Shown in pieces: positions 1 through 5,842 of a DNA stretch of 10,641 bases. The notes beneath the pieces were generated by a model, which did not search any database, was not told the DNA's origin, and saw nothing but the letters and a program-made list of their open reading frames with translations. The stretch comes from JBBTVO01 sp038063195 (GTDB lineage: Bacteria; Patescibacteriota; Microgenomatia; Levybacterales; UBA12049). The stretch covers positions 1-10,641 of the forward strand of contig JBBTVO010000036.1 of NCBI GenBank assembly GCA_038063195.1. The letters are read 5' to 3'. Within the stretch, counting starts at the first letter, position 1. Every line of letters starts with the position of its first letter. Made by a program: the position numbers and the translations under genes.

Positions 1-20
1 ATTTTGAAGTATTAAAAAGC

Positions 21-284
21 TTAAGGACTGATTGGAGTGCTTGCTTTATTTCTTGCAACTTCCTCCCGGATACTTCTCTTGAGAATGATTGGCAAGAAAG
101 TTGTAGTGATCGGATGCTTGTCTCTTAAAAATTTTCCTTCAAATATTACTACAGCTTTTATTACTGGTTCCACAGCTTCTGGGTCAAGAATATCTACACC
201 AAGCTCTCCTGCTGTATCCATGGTAATTCGATGAAGCCTAGCTGATAAGTCCTCTGATATTTTCGTCTCTTGTTCTGCTCCCAT
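21..284 (-). CDS. Hypothetical small protein, 87 aa
   Basis: I do not recognise this family. It is a short, soluble, charged protein with no signal peptide, membrane segment or Cys motif. The N-terminal part (EDLSARLHRITMDTAGELG) looks helical and the C-terminal part is basic (ILKRSIREEVARNK). A GTG at 300-302 would extend it by six residues, but that codon touches a TATAAT box at 303-308 on the - strand and so would lie upstream of the expected transcript start. I therefore chose the ATG at 282-284, which leaves a leader of roughly 12 nt without a Shine-Dalgarno sequence. It is divergent from the acetyltransferase gene with about 50 bp between the starts. Function unknown. The reading frame is open over its whole length and has a plausible promoter, which supports a real gene. 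Confidence 0.6.
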   Translation of the reverse strand: MGAEQETKISEDLSARLHRITMDTAGELGVDILDPEAVEPVIKAVVIFEGKFLRDKHPITTTFLPIILKRSIREEVARNKASTPISP

Positions 285-302
285 AAAAGAAGATTTAATC
301 AC

Positions 303-330
303 ATTATAAATATTTTTCTGCTAAAATCAA
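303..330 (-). promoter_or_regulatory. Promoter of the orphan gene at 21-284
   Basis: On the - strand a perfect TATAAT (303-308) is preceded by TTGATT (325-330) with a 16-bp spacer. It is interleaved with the opposite promoter that serves the acetyltransferase gene. Confidence 0.5.
319..327 (+). promoter_or_regulatory. Extended -10 (TGCTAAAAT) before the GNAT gene, leaderless
   Basis: TGCTAAAAT ends at 327 and the ATG begins at 334, six bases later. Transcription should therefore start at or next to the A of the ATG. No clear -35 is present, which fits an extended -10 promoter. The same nine bases stand before the gene at 7792. Confidence 0.55.
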
Positions 331-333
331 ACT

Positions 334-747
334 ATGAAAATAAGGCACGCAACCAAGAAAGATCTAAAAGCCTGTGAAGCCTTAGGTAAAATTGATGAAT
401 TTAAATTGCCCGACGGAAGATTCATGAAAGCGCAGTGGCTTGAAGCATATCTTGATCCAGATTATTACTTGATTCTTGAGGAAGAAGGTAAGATTATCGG
501 ATTCATAGCAGGAGAAGAACTTAGAGGAAATGGCATGTTATTAATGTTTCTTGTGATTGATAAGAAAGTTAGAAACAGAGGTCTAGGATCTATGCTTCTT
601 GAAGATTTTGAAAAGAGAATAGAGAAAAGAGGAATTACTTGGGTATTGCTGTACGGACCCACATTCAATAAGAAAACTTTAGATTTTTATGAAAAACATG
701 GATACGCAAAGGGTGATACATATCATGAGTTTTTGAAAGAGTTATGA
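334..747 (+). CDS. GNAT-family N-acetyltransferase
   Basis: The protein is 137 aa, a normal length for a single-domain GNAT enzyme, which moves an acetyl group from acetyl-CoA to an amine. The acetyl-CoA-binding motif A is clear: strand LLMFLVI (69-75) followed by VRNRGLG (79-85), matching R/Q-x-x-G-x-G/A, and then helix SMLLEDFEKR. The C-terminal motif B region is TLDFYEKHGYAKG (115-127), with the Tyr usual for the family at 119. The N-terminus (MKIRHATKKDLKACEAL) is also typical. The substrate cannot be told. The gene starts without a Shine-Dalgarno sequence directly after an extended -10, and its last bases overlap the start of endonuclease III (ATGA), so the two are probably translated together. 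Confidence 0.88.
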   Translation: MKIRHATKKDLKACEALGKIDEFKLPDGRFMKAQWLEAYLDPDYYLILEEEGKIIGFIAGEELRGNGMLLMFLVIDKKVRNRGLGSMLLEDFEKRIEKRGITWVLLYGPTFNKKTLDFYEKHGYAKGDTYHEFLKEL

Positions 748-1367
748 ATAAAAAGCAAAAAGCGGAGGAAATTCTGAAGGAACTTAAGAGATTATTTCCC
801 AAGATTCAAACTGCATTAGAACATAATACACCTTTTGAACTTTTGGTCGCTGTGATTCTTTCTGCAAGAAATACGGACAAGAAAGTGAATGAAGTGACGG
901 AAAAACTTTTTACGAAGTATAAAACAATTGATGATTTAAAAAATGCTGATATTAACGCCTTGGAAAAAGATTTATCTCAACTTGGACTTTTTAGACAAAA
1001 AGCAAACTTTGTGAAAGAAACTGCGCGCATAATTTCAGAAGATCACAATGGAAAAGTTCCTGACAAGATGGAAGATCTCGTAAAACTCCCTGGAGTCGGA
1101 AGGAAAACTGCAAATATAGTTCTTGGAAATGTTTACGGAATCGTAGAGGGAATTGCAGTGGATACTCACGTCACAAGACTATCGAGACTTTTCGGATTAA
1201 CAGAAAATGGTAATCCTGACAAAATTGAAAAGGACTTGATGAAAATTTTGCCAAAAAGCGAATGGTTTGATTTTACCAATCGTATGATCGCCTACGGCCG
1301 CGGATATTGTCCAGCCCATTGTAAACACTTAACATGTCCACTGAGAAGTTTTATTAATAACAAATAA
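744..1367 (+). CDS. nth: Endonuclease III (DNA glycosylase/AP lyase) with unusual Cys cluster
   Basis: Base-excision-repair enzyme of the HhH-GPD superfamily, expected to remove oxidised pyrimidines and cut the abasic site. At 207 aa it is close to the E. coli protein (211 aa). The helix-hairpin-helix LPGVGRKTANIVLGN (115-129) carries the catalytic Lys121, and AVDTHVTRLSRLFGL (138-152) carries the catalytic Asp140. LSARNTD (39-45) stands where E. coli has LSAQATD. The C-terminal iron-sulfur region is odd. Instead of C-x6-C-x2-C-x5-C it has three Cys only (189, 193, 198) in CPAHCKHLTCPLRSF, and the protein ends where the fourth Cys would be expected. The start overlaps the acetyltransferase stop (ATGA). 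A diverged copy of the same tail lies downstream at 1459-1512. Confidence 0.93.
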   Translation: MNKKQKAEEILKELKRLFPKIQTALEHNTPFELLVAVILSARNTDKKVNEVTEKLFTKYKTIDDLKNADINALEKDLSQLGLFRQKANFVKETARIISEDHNGKVPDKMEDLVKLPGVGRKTANIVLGNVYGIVEGIAVDTHVTRLSRLFGLTENGNPDKIEKDLMKILPKSEWFDFTNRMIAYGRGYCPAHCKHLTCPLRSFINNK

Positions 1368-1377
1368 TTCTAGCAGC

Positions 1378-1403
1378 ACTATAATAATACGTATTATTAT
1401 AGT
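1378..1403. repeat. Perfect 26-bp A/T-rich palindrome, possible bidirectional terminator
   Basis: The left arm ACTATAATAATAC is followed without a spacer by its exact complement. It lies 11 bp after the nth stop codon, between convergent genes. It could fold into a hairpin on either strand, or act as a dyad binding site. A/T-rich sequence follows, but there is no G/C-rich stem with a clean T tract, so a classical intrinsic terminator is not certain. Confidence 0.6.
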
Positions 1404-1418
1404 CTATAAATATACATC

Positions 1419-1446
1419 TTTATTTTTAATATTTAATCTTTGATAT
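1419..1446. repeat. A/T-rich dispersed repeat, copy 1 (intergenic)
   Basis: TTTATTTTTAATATTT (1419-1434) is identical to 2596-2611 inside the DUF763 gene, and the match continues with few differences for about 12 more bases. The copy lies at the junction between the intact nth region and the second nth tail. Confidence 0.55.
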
Positions 1447-1458
1447 TTAATATTGTCT

Positions 1459-1512
1459 CGCCCCGCCCACTGCAAACATCTAGATTGTCCTCTTCGAAAC
1501 TTTATCAAATAA
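1459..1512 (+). pseudogene. Remnant of a second endonuclease III gene (C-terminal tail only)
   Basis: Read in the frame of CGC at 1459, this stretch gives RPAHCKHLDCPLRNFIK and a TAA stop at 1510-1512. That is nearly the same as the end of the intact nth protein 145 bp upstream (CPAHCKHLTCPLRSF). In the 15 aligned codons from PAH to FI, four are identical, nine differ only synonymously and two change the residue. The pattern indicates a copy that diverged under protein-level selection, not a fresh duplication. There is no start codon or upstream HhH domain, so it is a dead tail. Its stop overlaps the last codons of the oppositely oriented yjbQ gene, which suggests this is the original nth end at this locus. 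Confidence 0.75.
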
Positions 1513-1891
1513 TCTGATAGGAAATTTCTCTTTCTTTGGGGCCGTTGAGTTCGACAAGAATAATTCTTTGCCAAGTTCCAAGAGTTAATTTTCCATTTTC
1601 AAAATTTATTACTAAACTTGTTCCAATGATACTTGATAAAATATGGTCTTCCGTGTGGGATGGATCATGCGGATGGCGGTAGGAAATTTTTGGCAGCATC
1701 TTGCGGAATGCCTCGAGCAAATCCTCGTCAGTCCCCGGATCAAGATCCGCAGTCGTCAATGCGCAAGTAGTATGAAGAATATTTAAAACTATTACACCGT
1801 CTTTATTTTTTGAATTAGCAATCAAACTAGAAACTTTGTCAGTAATATCAATAATCTCGTTTTTATTTTTTGTAGAAATTACAAATTTCAT
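1505..1891 (-). CDS. YjbQ / UPF0047 family protein
   Basis: At 128 aa this is slightly shorter than the usual 130-140 aa of the family, also listed as secondary thiamine-phosphate synthase enzyme (TIGR00149). Members show weak thiamine-phosphate synthase activity in vitro, and the true role is unsettled. The family signature is clear: ILHTTCALTTADLDPGTDEDLL (38-59) with His40, then HPHDPSHTEDHILSSIIGTSL (73-93) with His83, and KLTLGTWQRIILVELNGPKERE near the end. The ATG is preceded by GGAG at 1897-1900 with a 5-nt spacer, one of the few Shine-Dalgarno sequences in the window. The gene lies 65 bp after DUF763 on the same strand, with a perfect palindrome in the gap. Its 3' end overlaps the nth tail remnant by eight bases. 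Confidence 0.9.
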   Translation of the reverse strand: MKFVISTKNKNEIIDITDKVSSLIANSKNKDGVIVLNILHTTCALTTADLDPGTDEDLLEAFRKMLPKISYRHPHDPSHTEDHILSSIIGTSLVINFENGKLTLGTWQRIILVELNGPKEREISYQII

Positions 1892-1907
1892 AAATTCTCC
1901 GATTATT

Positions 1908-1931
1908 TACTAATATACTAGTATATTAGTA
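1908..1931. repeat. Perfect 24-bp palindrome upstream of yjbQ
   Basis: The arm TACTAATATACT is followed directly by its exact complement. It stands 16 bp upstream of the yjbQ start and 25 bp past the DUF763 stop. It may be an operator for yjbQ or a hairpin that ends DUF763 transcription. Size, symmetry and A/T content resemble the palindrome at 1378-1403, although the sequence is not the same. Confidence 0.6.
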
Positions 1932-1956
1932 TTTAACAACTTTTTGCCTCACTCTG

Positions 1957-3195
1957 TTATCTTTTATTTTCCAATCTTTTAAGAGCCTTGTCTTTTGCGA
2001 TCGGATCAATTCTCGTCCGTTTCATTGTTTTCTGAAGTATATTAATAGTAGTATCATAAGTCTCCCGGTCGACAGGATAAGGAATGGCATCTTTGCCACC
2101 ATGTGCAAAGCTATATCTTGCAGGATCTTCATATGATGGGTCTGCCCCATAAATAACTTCTCCGACAAGCGACAATGCGCGGATAGTCTTTGGGCCAACT
2201 CCTTCAATAGCAAGTAAATCTTCGTAGTCTTTCGGGCTTTCATATGTCACTTTCTGTAAAATCCTATCGAGATATTTGCTTTTCGTAAAATCTTCATGGA
2301 CAACTGGATGTGTTGTAAAATGCGGATCATTTAATTTAAGGAGTGTCAACTGTTCTCCATCTCTAGAATCTTGTCCTAACGGAACTTCAAGAGAGATCAT
2401 CTGCGAATAATCCGAAAAGTGGCTTCTCAAAAGCTGTATGTCTTTCATCAAAGTATTGTATCCGGATGCAACCAGCTTTTGCGATAAATCTCTATTTCCT
2501 TCGCTTTTTTTATCCACGAGATTTAAAACATTTTTCTCAAAAGCCTGTGAGGCAATGCCTGCATGCGGTTCATCTATAAAATCCTTTCCATATTTTTTAT
2601 TTTTAATATTTGATTTTTGATTTTGCAATTCATCAAACCAATGATATCTTCTTGCAGTAGAATTCCCAGTATTCATCCCTTGCTGAACTACAGCCCAGCT
2701 GTCAATCTCAGAAAGCAATCCCGGTTTTTTACTTACTGAAAAGAAAAAAGCGTGATGATAAATTTGATATCCGTCTTGTATGAGACTTGAGTCCACTTTT
2801 GCAGCCATTTTGGAGCTATACGAAAGTGTTTTTACTTTTGAAGAGTCTAATCCCAAACGCTCGCCCCAATCCATAATTTCTGTCGGAGTTTTTCTCGAAG
2901 TTTTCCCTTTTCCTCCTGCGATAAATACACCAAGCTCTTCTTCCTGTCCTCTTATTGCTTCTTTGAGAGCTGCAGTTAAAATTGTAGTTAATCCTGAAGC
3001 GTTCCAATCAAAAGCTAGCACAGTTCCAAGACTTTGAAACCAGACAGGATCAGCAATTCTTTTTACAAATTCTGTGGGTCCGTATTCCTCGACCAAAACC
3101 CGCGTCATCTCACGTCCCAATGAAACCATTCTCTTAAAAAGCCAGGGAGGACACTTGCCAGTATCAAGTGTAAATGTGGCTACTCCTCTTCTCAT
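1957..3195 (-). CDS. DUF763 family protein
   Basis: The protein is 412 aa. The DUF763 family (Pfam PF05559) is known mainly from archaea and some bacteria and has no proven function. Recognisable family stretches are MRRGVATFTLDTGKCPPWL (1-19), EEYGPTEFVKRIADPVWFQSLG (36-57), FDWNASGLTT (62-71), GGKGKTSRKTPTEI (94-107), DGYQIYHHAFFF (141-152), WAVVQQGMN (167-175) and EEPHA-like DEPHAGI (208-214). A helix-hairpin-helix-like segment, LLAIEGVGPKTIRAL (327-341), suggests DNA contact. Residues 191-204 (QNQKSNIKNKKYGK) are an in-frame low-complexity insert encoded by an A/T-rich repeat. msrB lies 65 bp upstream on the same strand. No strong promoter or Shine-Dalgarno sequence is seen at the ATG, so cotranscription with msrB is possible. 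Confidence 0.9.
   Translation of the reverse strand: MRRGVATFTLDTGKCPPWLFKRMVSLGREMTRVLVEEYGPTEFVKRIADPVWFQSLGTVLAFDWNASGLTTILTAALKEAIRGQEEELGVFIAGGKGKTSRKTPTEIMDWGERLGLDSSKVKTLSYSSKMAAKVDSSLIQDGYQIYHHAFFFSVSKKPGLLSEIDSWAVVQQGMNTGNSTARRYHWFDELQNQKSNIKNKKYGKDFIDEPHAGIASQAFEKNVLNLVDKKSEGNRDLSQKLVASGYNTLMKDIQLLRSHFSDYSQMISLEVPLGQDSRDGEQLTLLKLNDPHFTTHPVVHEDFTKSKYLDRILQKVTYESPKDYEDLLAIEGVGPKTIRALSLVGEVIYGADPSYEDPARYSFAHGGKDAIPYPVDRETYDTTINILQKTMKRTRIDPIAKDKALKRLENKR
2596..2623. repeat. A/T-rich dispersed repeat, copy 2 (in frame inside DUF763)
   Basis: The first 16 bases are identical to 1419-1434, and the similarity runs on for about 12 bases with a few changes. Read on the - strand it encodes Lys/Asn/Gln/Ser/Ile-rich residues in the DUF763 protein, between RRYHWFDEL and DFIDEPHAGI, two segments that lie closer together in the family members I recall. 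Confidence 0.55.
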
Positions 3196-3260
3196 AGGCA
3201 GAAAGCATAACTAACTTACCACAAAGAGGATTTTTTCTCAAGAAAGGATTCGGTAAGAAA

Positions 3261-3647
3261 TTACTTTGCTTTCTCAAAGGCAAGAGAGAAGGAATTAATG
3301 CAGTATCTTTTTCGTGTCGCGGTGGGACCGTCATCAAAGATATGACCCAAATGCGCGCCACAAGTTCTACAAGTTGCTTCAATCCTTCTCATACCAAGCG
3401 ATAAATCATCTTCAAACTTCACGTTGTCTCCGACAGATCGGTCAAAAGACGGCCAGCCCGTGCCGCTATCAAATTTATTGTCGGAATAAAACAAGGGTGT
3501 TTTGCAAACTACACATTCATACATTCCCTTATCGTGATTATCCGTGTACTTTCCCGAGCCGGGCGGCTCAGTACCCTTGAGGAAACAAATATTGTATTGC
3601 TCAGGAGTAAGTCTTTGCTTGAGCTCTTCAAGCTTCTTGGGATCCAT
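3261..3647 (-). CDS. msrB: Peptide-methionine (R)-S-oxide reductase MsrB
   Basis: Cytoplasmic repair enzyme that reduces methionine-R-sulfoxide in proteins. At 128 aa it has the usual length of a single-domain MsrB. Both zinc-binding CxxC pairs are present (C45/C48 in CVVC, C93/C96 in CRTC). SGTGWPSF (61-68) and HLGHIFDDGP (99-108) are the family signatures, and RYCINS (114-119) has the catalytic Cys116. Residue 63 is Thr, so the resolving Cys found there in some members is missing; Cys21 in NICFLKGTEPP might serve, or reduction may be direct. No MsrA is fused or adjacent. Upstream A/T-rich sequence (TATATA shortly before the ATG) may hold a promoter, but I cannot fix it. It is divergent from the lipoprotein gene. 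Confidence 0.95.
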   Translation of the reverse strand: MDPKKLEELKQRLTPEQYNICFLKGTEPPGSGKYTDNHDKGMYECVVCKTPLFYSDNKFDSGTGWPSFDRSVGDNVKFEDDLSLGMRRIEATCRTCGAHLGHIFDDGPTATRKRYCINSFSLAFEKAK

Positions 3648-3704
3648 AATTATATATAGTATGCTATAAATTGAGGCTAAAGTAAAGCTAATCTTGTTTC
3701 CTCA

Positions 3705-3733
3705 TTGACATCATAGGCCAAAAGGTGTATAAA
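3705..3733 (+). promoter_or_regulatory. Strong sigma-70-type promoter of the lipoprotein-protease unit
   Basis: TTGACA (3705-3710), a 17-bp spacer and TATAAA (3728-3733). The expected start point near 3740 lies just before the ATG at 3746. This placement rules out the upstream GTG at 3725 as a start codon, because that GTG is inside the promoter. Confidence 0.7.
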
Positions 3734-3745
3734 AAGCGGGCTAAA

Positions 3746-4333
3746 ATGAATAGAACCGAAGCAATGGTTCGACCTATACGGAAAGAGCCTCCAAGAGCAA
3801 AAACGCTTTTGCTAGCTCCAGTTGTAATAGTAGCGGGATTCTTATTGTCTAGTTGTGACAGCGGAGAAGTTGTTAACTCTGCAACTACAGTCACTCCAAG
3901 TCCGGAAGCAAGCGCTACGCCATCCTATGATCTTCAGATGCCACCCAAACCTGCAGCAGGAACATCATGCAGTGATGTTCTGGAAGAATTAAATAGAGAA
4001 ACTGGGGATGAGAATTTTTTTCAAGCAGGTAAAGGACTAATTTTTGATATAAAAAGCTTCGCCAGACCTCCCGAAGAAACTCTTAATGGAACTATAATTG
4101 TCGGAGGAGTGGAAAATCAAGCGCAATTTGATGCAGTGATTGAATCGGAGGAGCCAAAGCTTGAAGATTGGTATTCCGGCACTCAAGTTGAGGATCAATT
4201 AAGAATTGACTGGATGGCAGGAAGCCCTTCAGGCCGACCAGGAGTTTATATTGTCAACGAAGAAATTACATATCACAGAACGGGTCCCGTGAAAGGCGCT
4301 GTTTGCTTAACGGAAGAAGAGGTAAGTGGATAA
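3746..4333 (+). CDS. Predicted lipoprotein, partner of the S8 protease
   Basis: I do not recognise the family. From the ATG at 3746 the protein is 195 aa. A basic N-region (residues 1-19) is followed by a hydrophobic core, LLLAPVVIVAGFLLSSC (21-37), ending in a lipobox (LSSC) with Cys37 as the likely lipid-modified residue. A Ser/Thr/Pro-rich linker (about 44-72) leads to an extracytoplasmic domain with two Cys (75 and 187) that could form a disulfide. The domain has no motif I can name. The TAA stop shares its last A with the ATG of the S8 protease gene (TAATG), so the two are translationally coupled. A role in anchoring, inhibiting or helping to mature the protease is a guess from this arrangement. 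A later ATG at 3764 is also possible. Confidence 0.8.
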   Translation: MNRTEAMVRPIRKEPPRAKTLLLAPVVIVAGFLLSSCDSGEVVNSATTVTPSPEASATPSYDLQMPPKPAAGTSCSDVLEELNRETGDENFFQAGKGLIFDIKSFARPPEETLNGTIIVGGVENQAQFDAVIESEEPKLEDWYSGTQVEDQLRIDWMAGSPSGRPGVYIVNEEITYHRTGPVKGAVCLTEEEVSG

Positions 4334-5832
4334 TGGTACTCTCAGATATCAAAAAACACTTTTCCGTTTTATTAACATTTGCTCTGGTCGTTGTTTCAAC
4401 GGGCTCTGCAGAGCTTCTTAATTCTACTCCATCTGCTGATTTGTCAGCAACTGACTCTGCCGGCGTATCAACACAAAGTGCCGCAGTAAATGTAAAAGAA
4501 AATTCCAGCTTGGCTGTTGTTGAAAAAGATACTATTTTGCCCGATTTTGAAGAAAAACTTTCTGAGAAAACAGACACTAGCGGTACGTATTTTGTCGGAG
4601 AAATAGTGGTGAAATTTAAAGACGGAAGTTCCAAAAAAGATCAGCTTGCGTTAATTCGTAAAAACGGGCTGAAAATAAAAAGGAAAACAGATAGCGGCCC
4701 ATTGATTTTGCGAGTCGATACCGGCGACGAGCAGAGAATGATTGATGTTTTTAAAGCTGACCCGAATGTTGAATACACAGGCTTAAGTTATGCTGCCAAA
4801 TCGCAACTCTGGGGATTTGGAGGCGGATCTTCAGGATCACTTAGTGGCTGTAGTAATCCAAACGACCCTTATTTTTGTATGGATAACCTCAGGTTTATCC
4901 AGCTTGGGGCAATCGACGGATGGGCTTTAAACCGCGGAAGTTCCAGCATTACCATCGCAATAATTGACACTGGGGTTAATTATAACCACGTGGACCTACA
5001 AAATAAAATTTGGAAAAATCCCGGAGAGTCCGGCGGCGGAAAAGAAACCAATGGAGTAGATGATGATAATAATGGAAAAGTTGACGATTGGCGAGGCTGG
5101 AATTTTACGGGTGACGGCCAATTCCCCAACAACAATCCGATGGACGACTCTGGACACGGAACGCTGGTTGCGGGTGCGGCGGCCGCAAGTACAAACAACG
5201 GCTTAGGGATTGCCGGCGTTAATTGGTATGCAAAAATTATGCCTTTAAGAGTATCATACGCGAATGGATCAATTCAAACCAATTTTGCTGCAGATGCCAT
5301 TAAATATGCAGTCGATAATGGCGCAAAAGTTATAAACATAAGTTCTAACCTAGACGTTGAGCCCTTAGTCACATATAAGAATAACATAAAATATGCACAA
5401 GACCGCGGTGTTTTAGTTGTTGCTTCTTCTGCCTACTACAACTACGACCAGAATTGTTTTATAGGTTATCCGGCAGGATATACGGATGTTATTGCGGTTT
5501 CTGGTATGGGAACCGACGTTACCAATGTAGCGGGCTGCGCAAACACTAATAGTCAATATTCGCCAATAAGAGTGTCTGCTGCTTCTGGAAATACATGGAC
5601 CACCACTAAGGACGGGGGATACACTGTATATGTATTCCCTACCACTTCCCTTGCCGCACCTGCGGTGTCCGGCATCGCTGCAGCACTTCTTGGTTGTTAC
5701 GCAAACTACTATATAGTGCGTGAATCATTCAAATACGGAGTGCTTGACTATGGAGTGGCTGGATATGACTCAAAATACGGCTGGGGAGCTGCACATCTTT
5801 ATTGGCAGCTTAAATGGGCTTGCAATCTTTAG
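4333..5832 (+). CDS. Secreted subtilisin-family (S8) serine protease with propeptide
   Basis: Extracellular peptidase, 499 aa from the ATG at 4333. That start overlaps the lipoprotein stop and has AGAGG at 4318-4322; an upstream in-frame TTG at 4303 is not needed. A signal peptide covers about residues 1-26 (cleavage after GSA). A propeptide-like region (about 88-155, starting GEIVVKFKDG) precedes the catalytic domain. Triad: Asp212 in IAIIDTGVNYNHVDL, His275 in DDSGHGTLVAG, Ser439 in TTSLAAPAVSG. NGVDDDNNGKVDDWRGWNF (about 240-258) resembles the calcium-binding-type insert of thermitase-like relatives. Two features are odd: the usual GTSMA is TTSLA, and the oxyanion-hole Asn of the AAGN motif is replaced (VVASSAYYN, Tyr at about 368). 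The catalytic part has six Cys (173, 182, 375, 402, 455, 497), enough for three disulfides. No C-terminal anchor or sorting signal is seen. Confidence 0.93.
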   Translation: MVLSDIKKHFSVLLTFALVVVSTGSAELLNSTPSADLSATDSAGVSTQSAAVNVKENSSLAVVEKDTILPDFEEKLSEKTDTSGTYFVGEIVVKFKDGSSKKDQLALIRKNGLKIKRKTDSGPLILRVDTGDEQRMIDVFKADPNVEYTGLSYAAKSQLWGFGGGSSGSLSGCSNPNDPYFCMDNLRFIQLGAIDGWALNRGSSSITIAIIDTGVNYNHVDLQNKIWKNPGESGGGKETNGVDDDNNGKVDDWRGWNFTGDGQFPNNNPMDDSGHGTLVAGAAAASTNNGLGIAGVNWYAKIMPLRVSYANGSIQTNFAADAIKYAVDNGAKVINISSNLDVEPLVTYKNNIKYAQDRGVLVVASSAYYNYDQNCFIGYPAGYTDVIAVSGMGTDVTNVAGCANTNSQYSPIRVSAASGNTWTTTKDGGYTVYVFPTTSLAAPAVSGIAAALLGCYANYYIVRESFKYGVLDYGVAGYDSKYGWGAAHLYWQLKWACNL

Positions 5833-5842
5833 CCTCGAACTA

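Noticed and set aside
285..302. GTG start for the first - strand gene
   Set aside because: It directly abuts the TATAAT box, so it would not be in the transcript. The ATG at 284 is used instead.
3233..3245. Possible hairpin between msrB and DUF763
   Set aside because: The stem is only about five bases with almost no loop, too weak to call a terminator.
3725..3745. Upstream GTG start for the lipoprotein gene
   Set aside because: The GTG lies within the TTGACA-N17-TATAAA promoter, upstream of the predicted transcript start. The ATG at 3746 fits better.
3854..3859. Asp after the lipobox Cys as an inner-membrane retention signal
   Set aside because: The +2 rule applies to the Lol pathway of enteric-type diderms. 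This organism is probably not of that kind, so no conclusion is drawn.
4303..4332. Upstream TTG start for the S8 protease
   Set aside because: It would lie well inside the lipoprotein gene. The ATG at 4333 gives a normal signal peptide and a TAATG overlap with a nearby AGAGG.
4407..4418. 12-bp palindrome GCTCTGCAGAGC in the protease gene
   Set aside because: It is short, lies inside coding sequence and has no regulatory context; likely chance.
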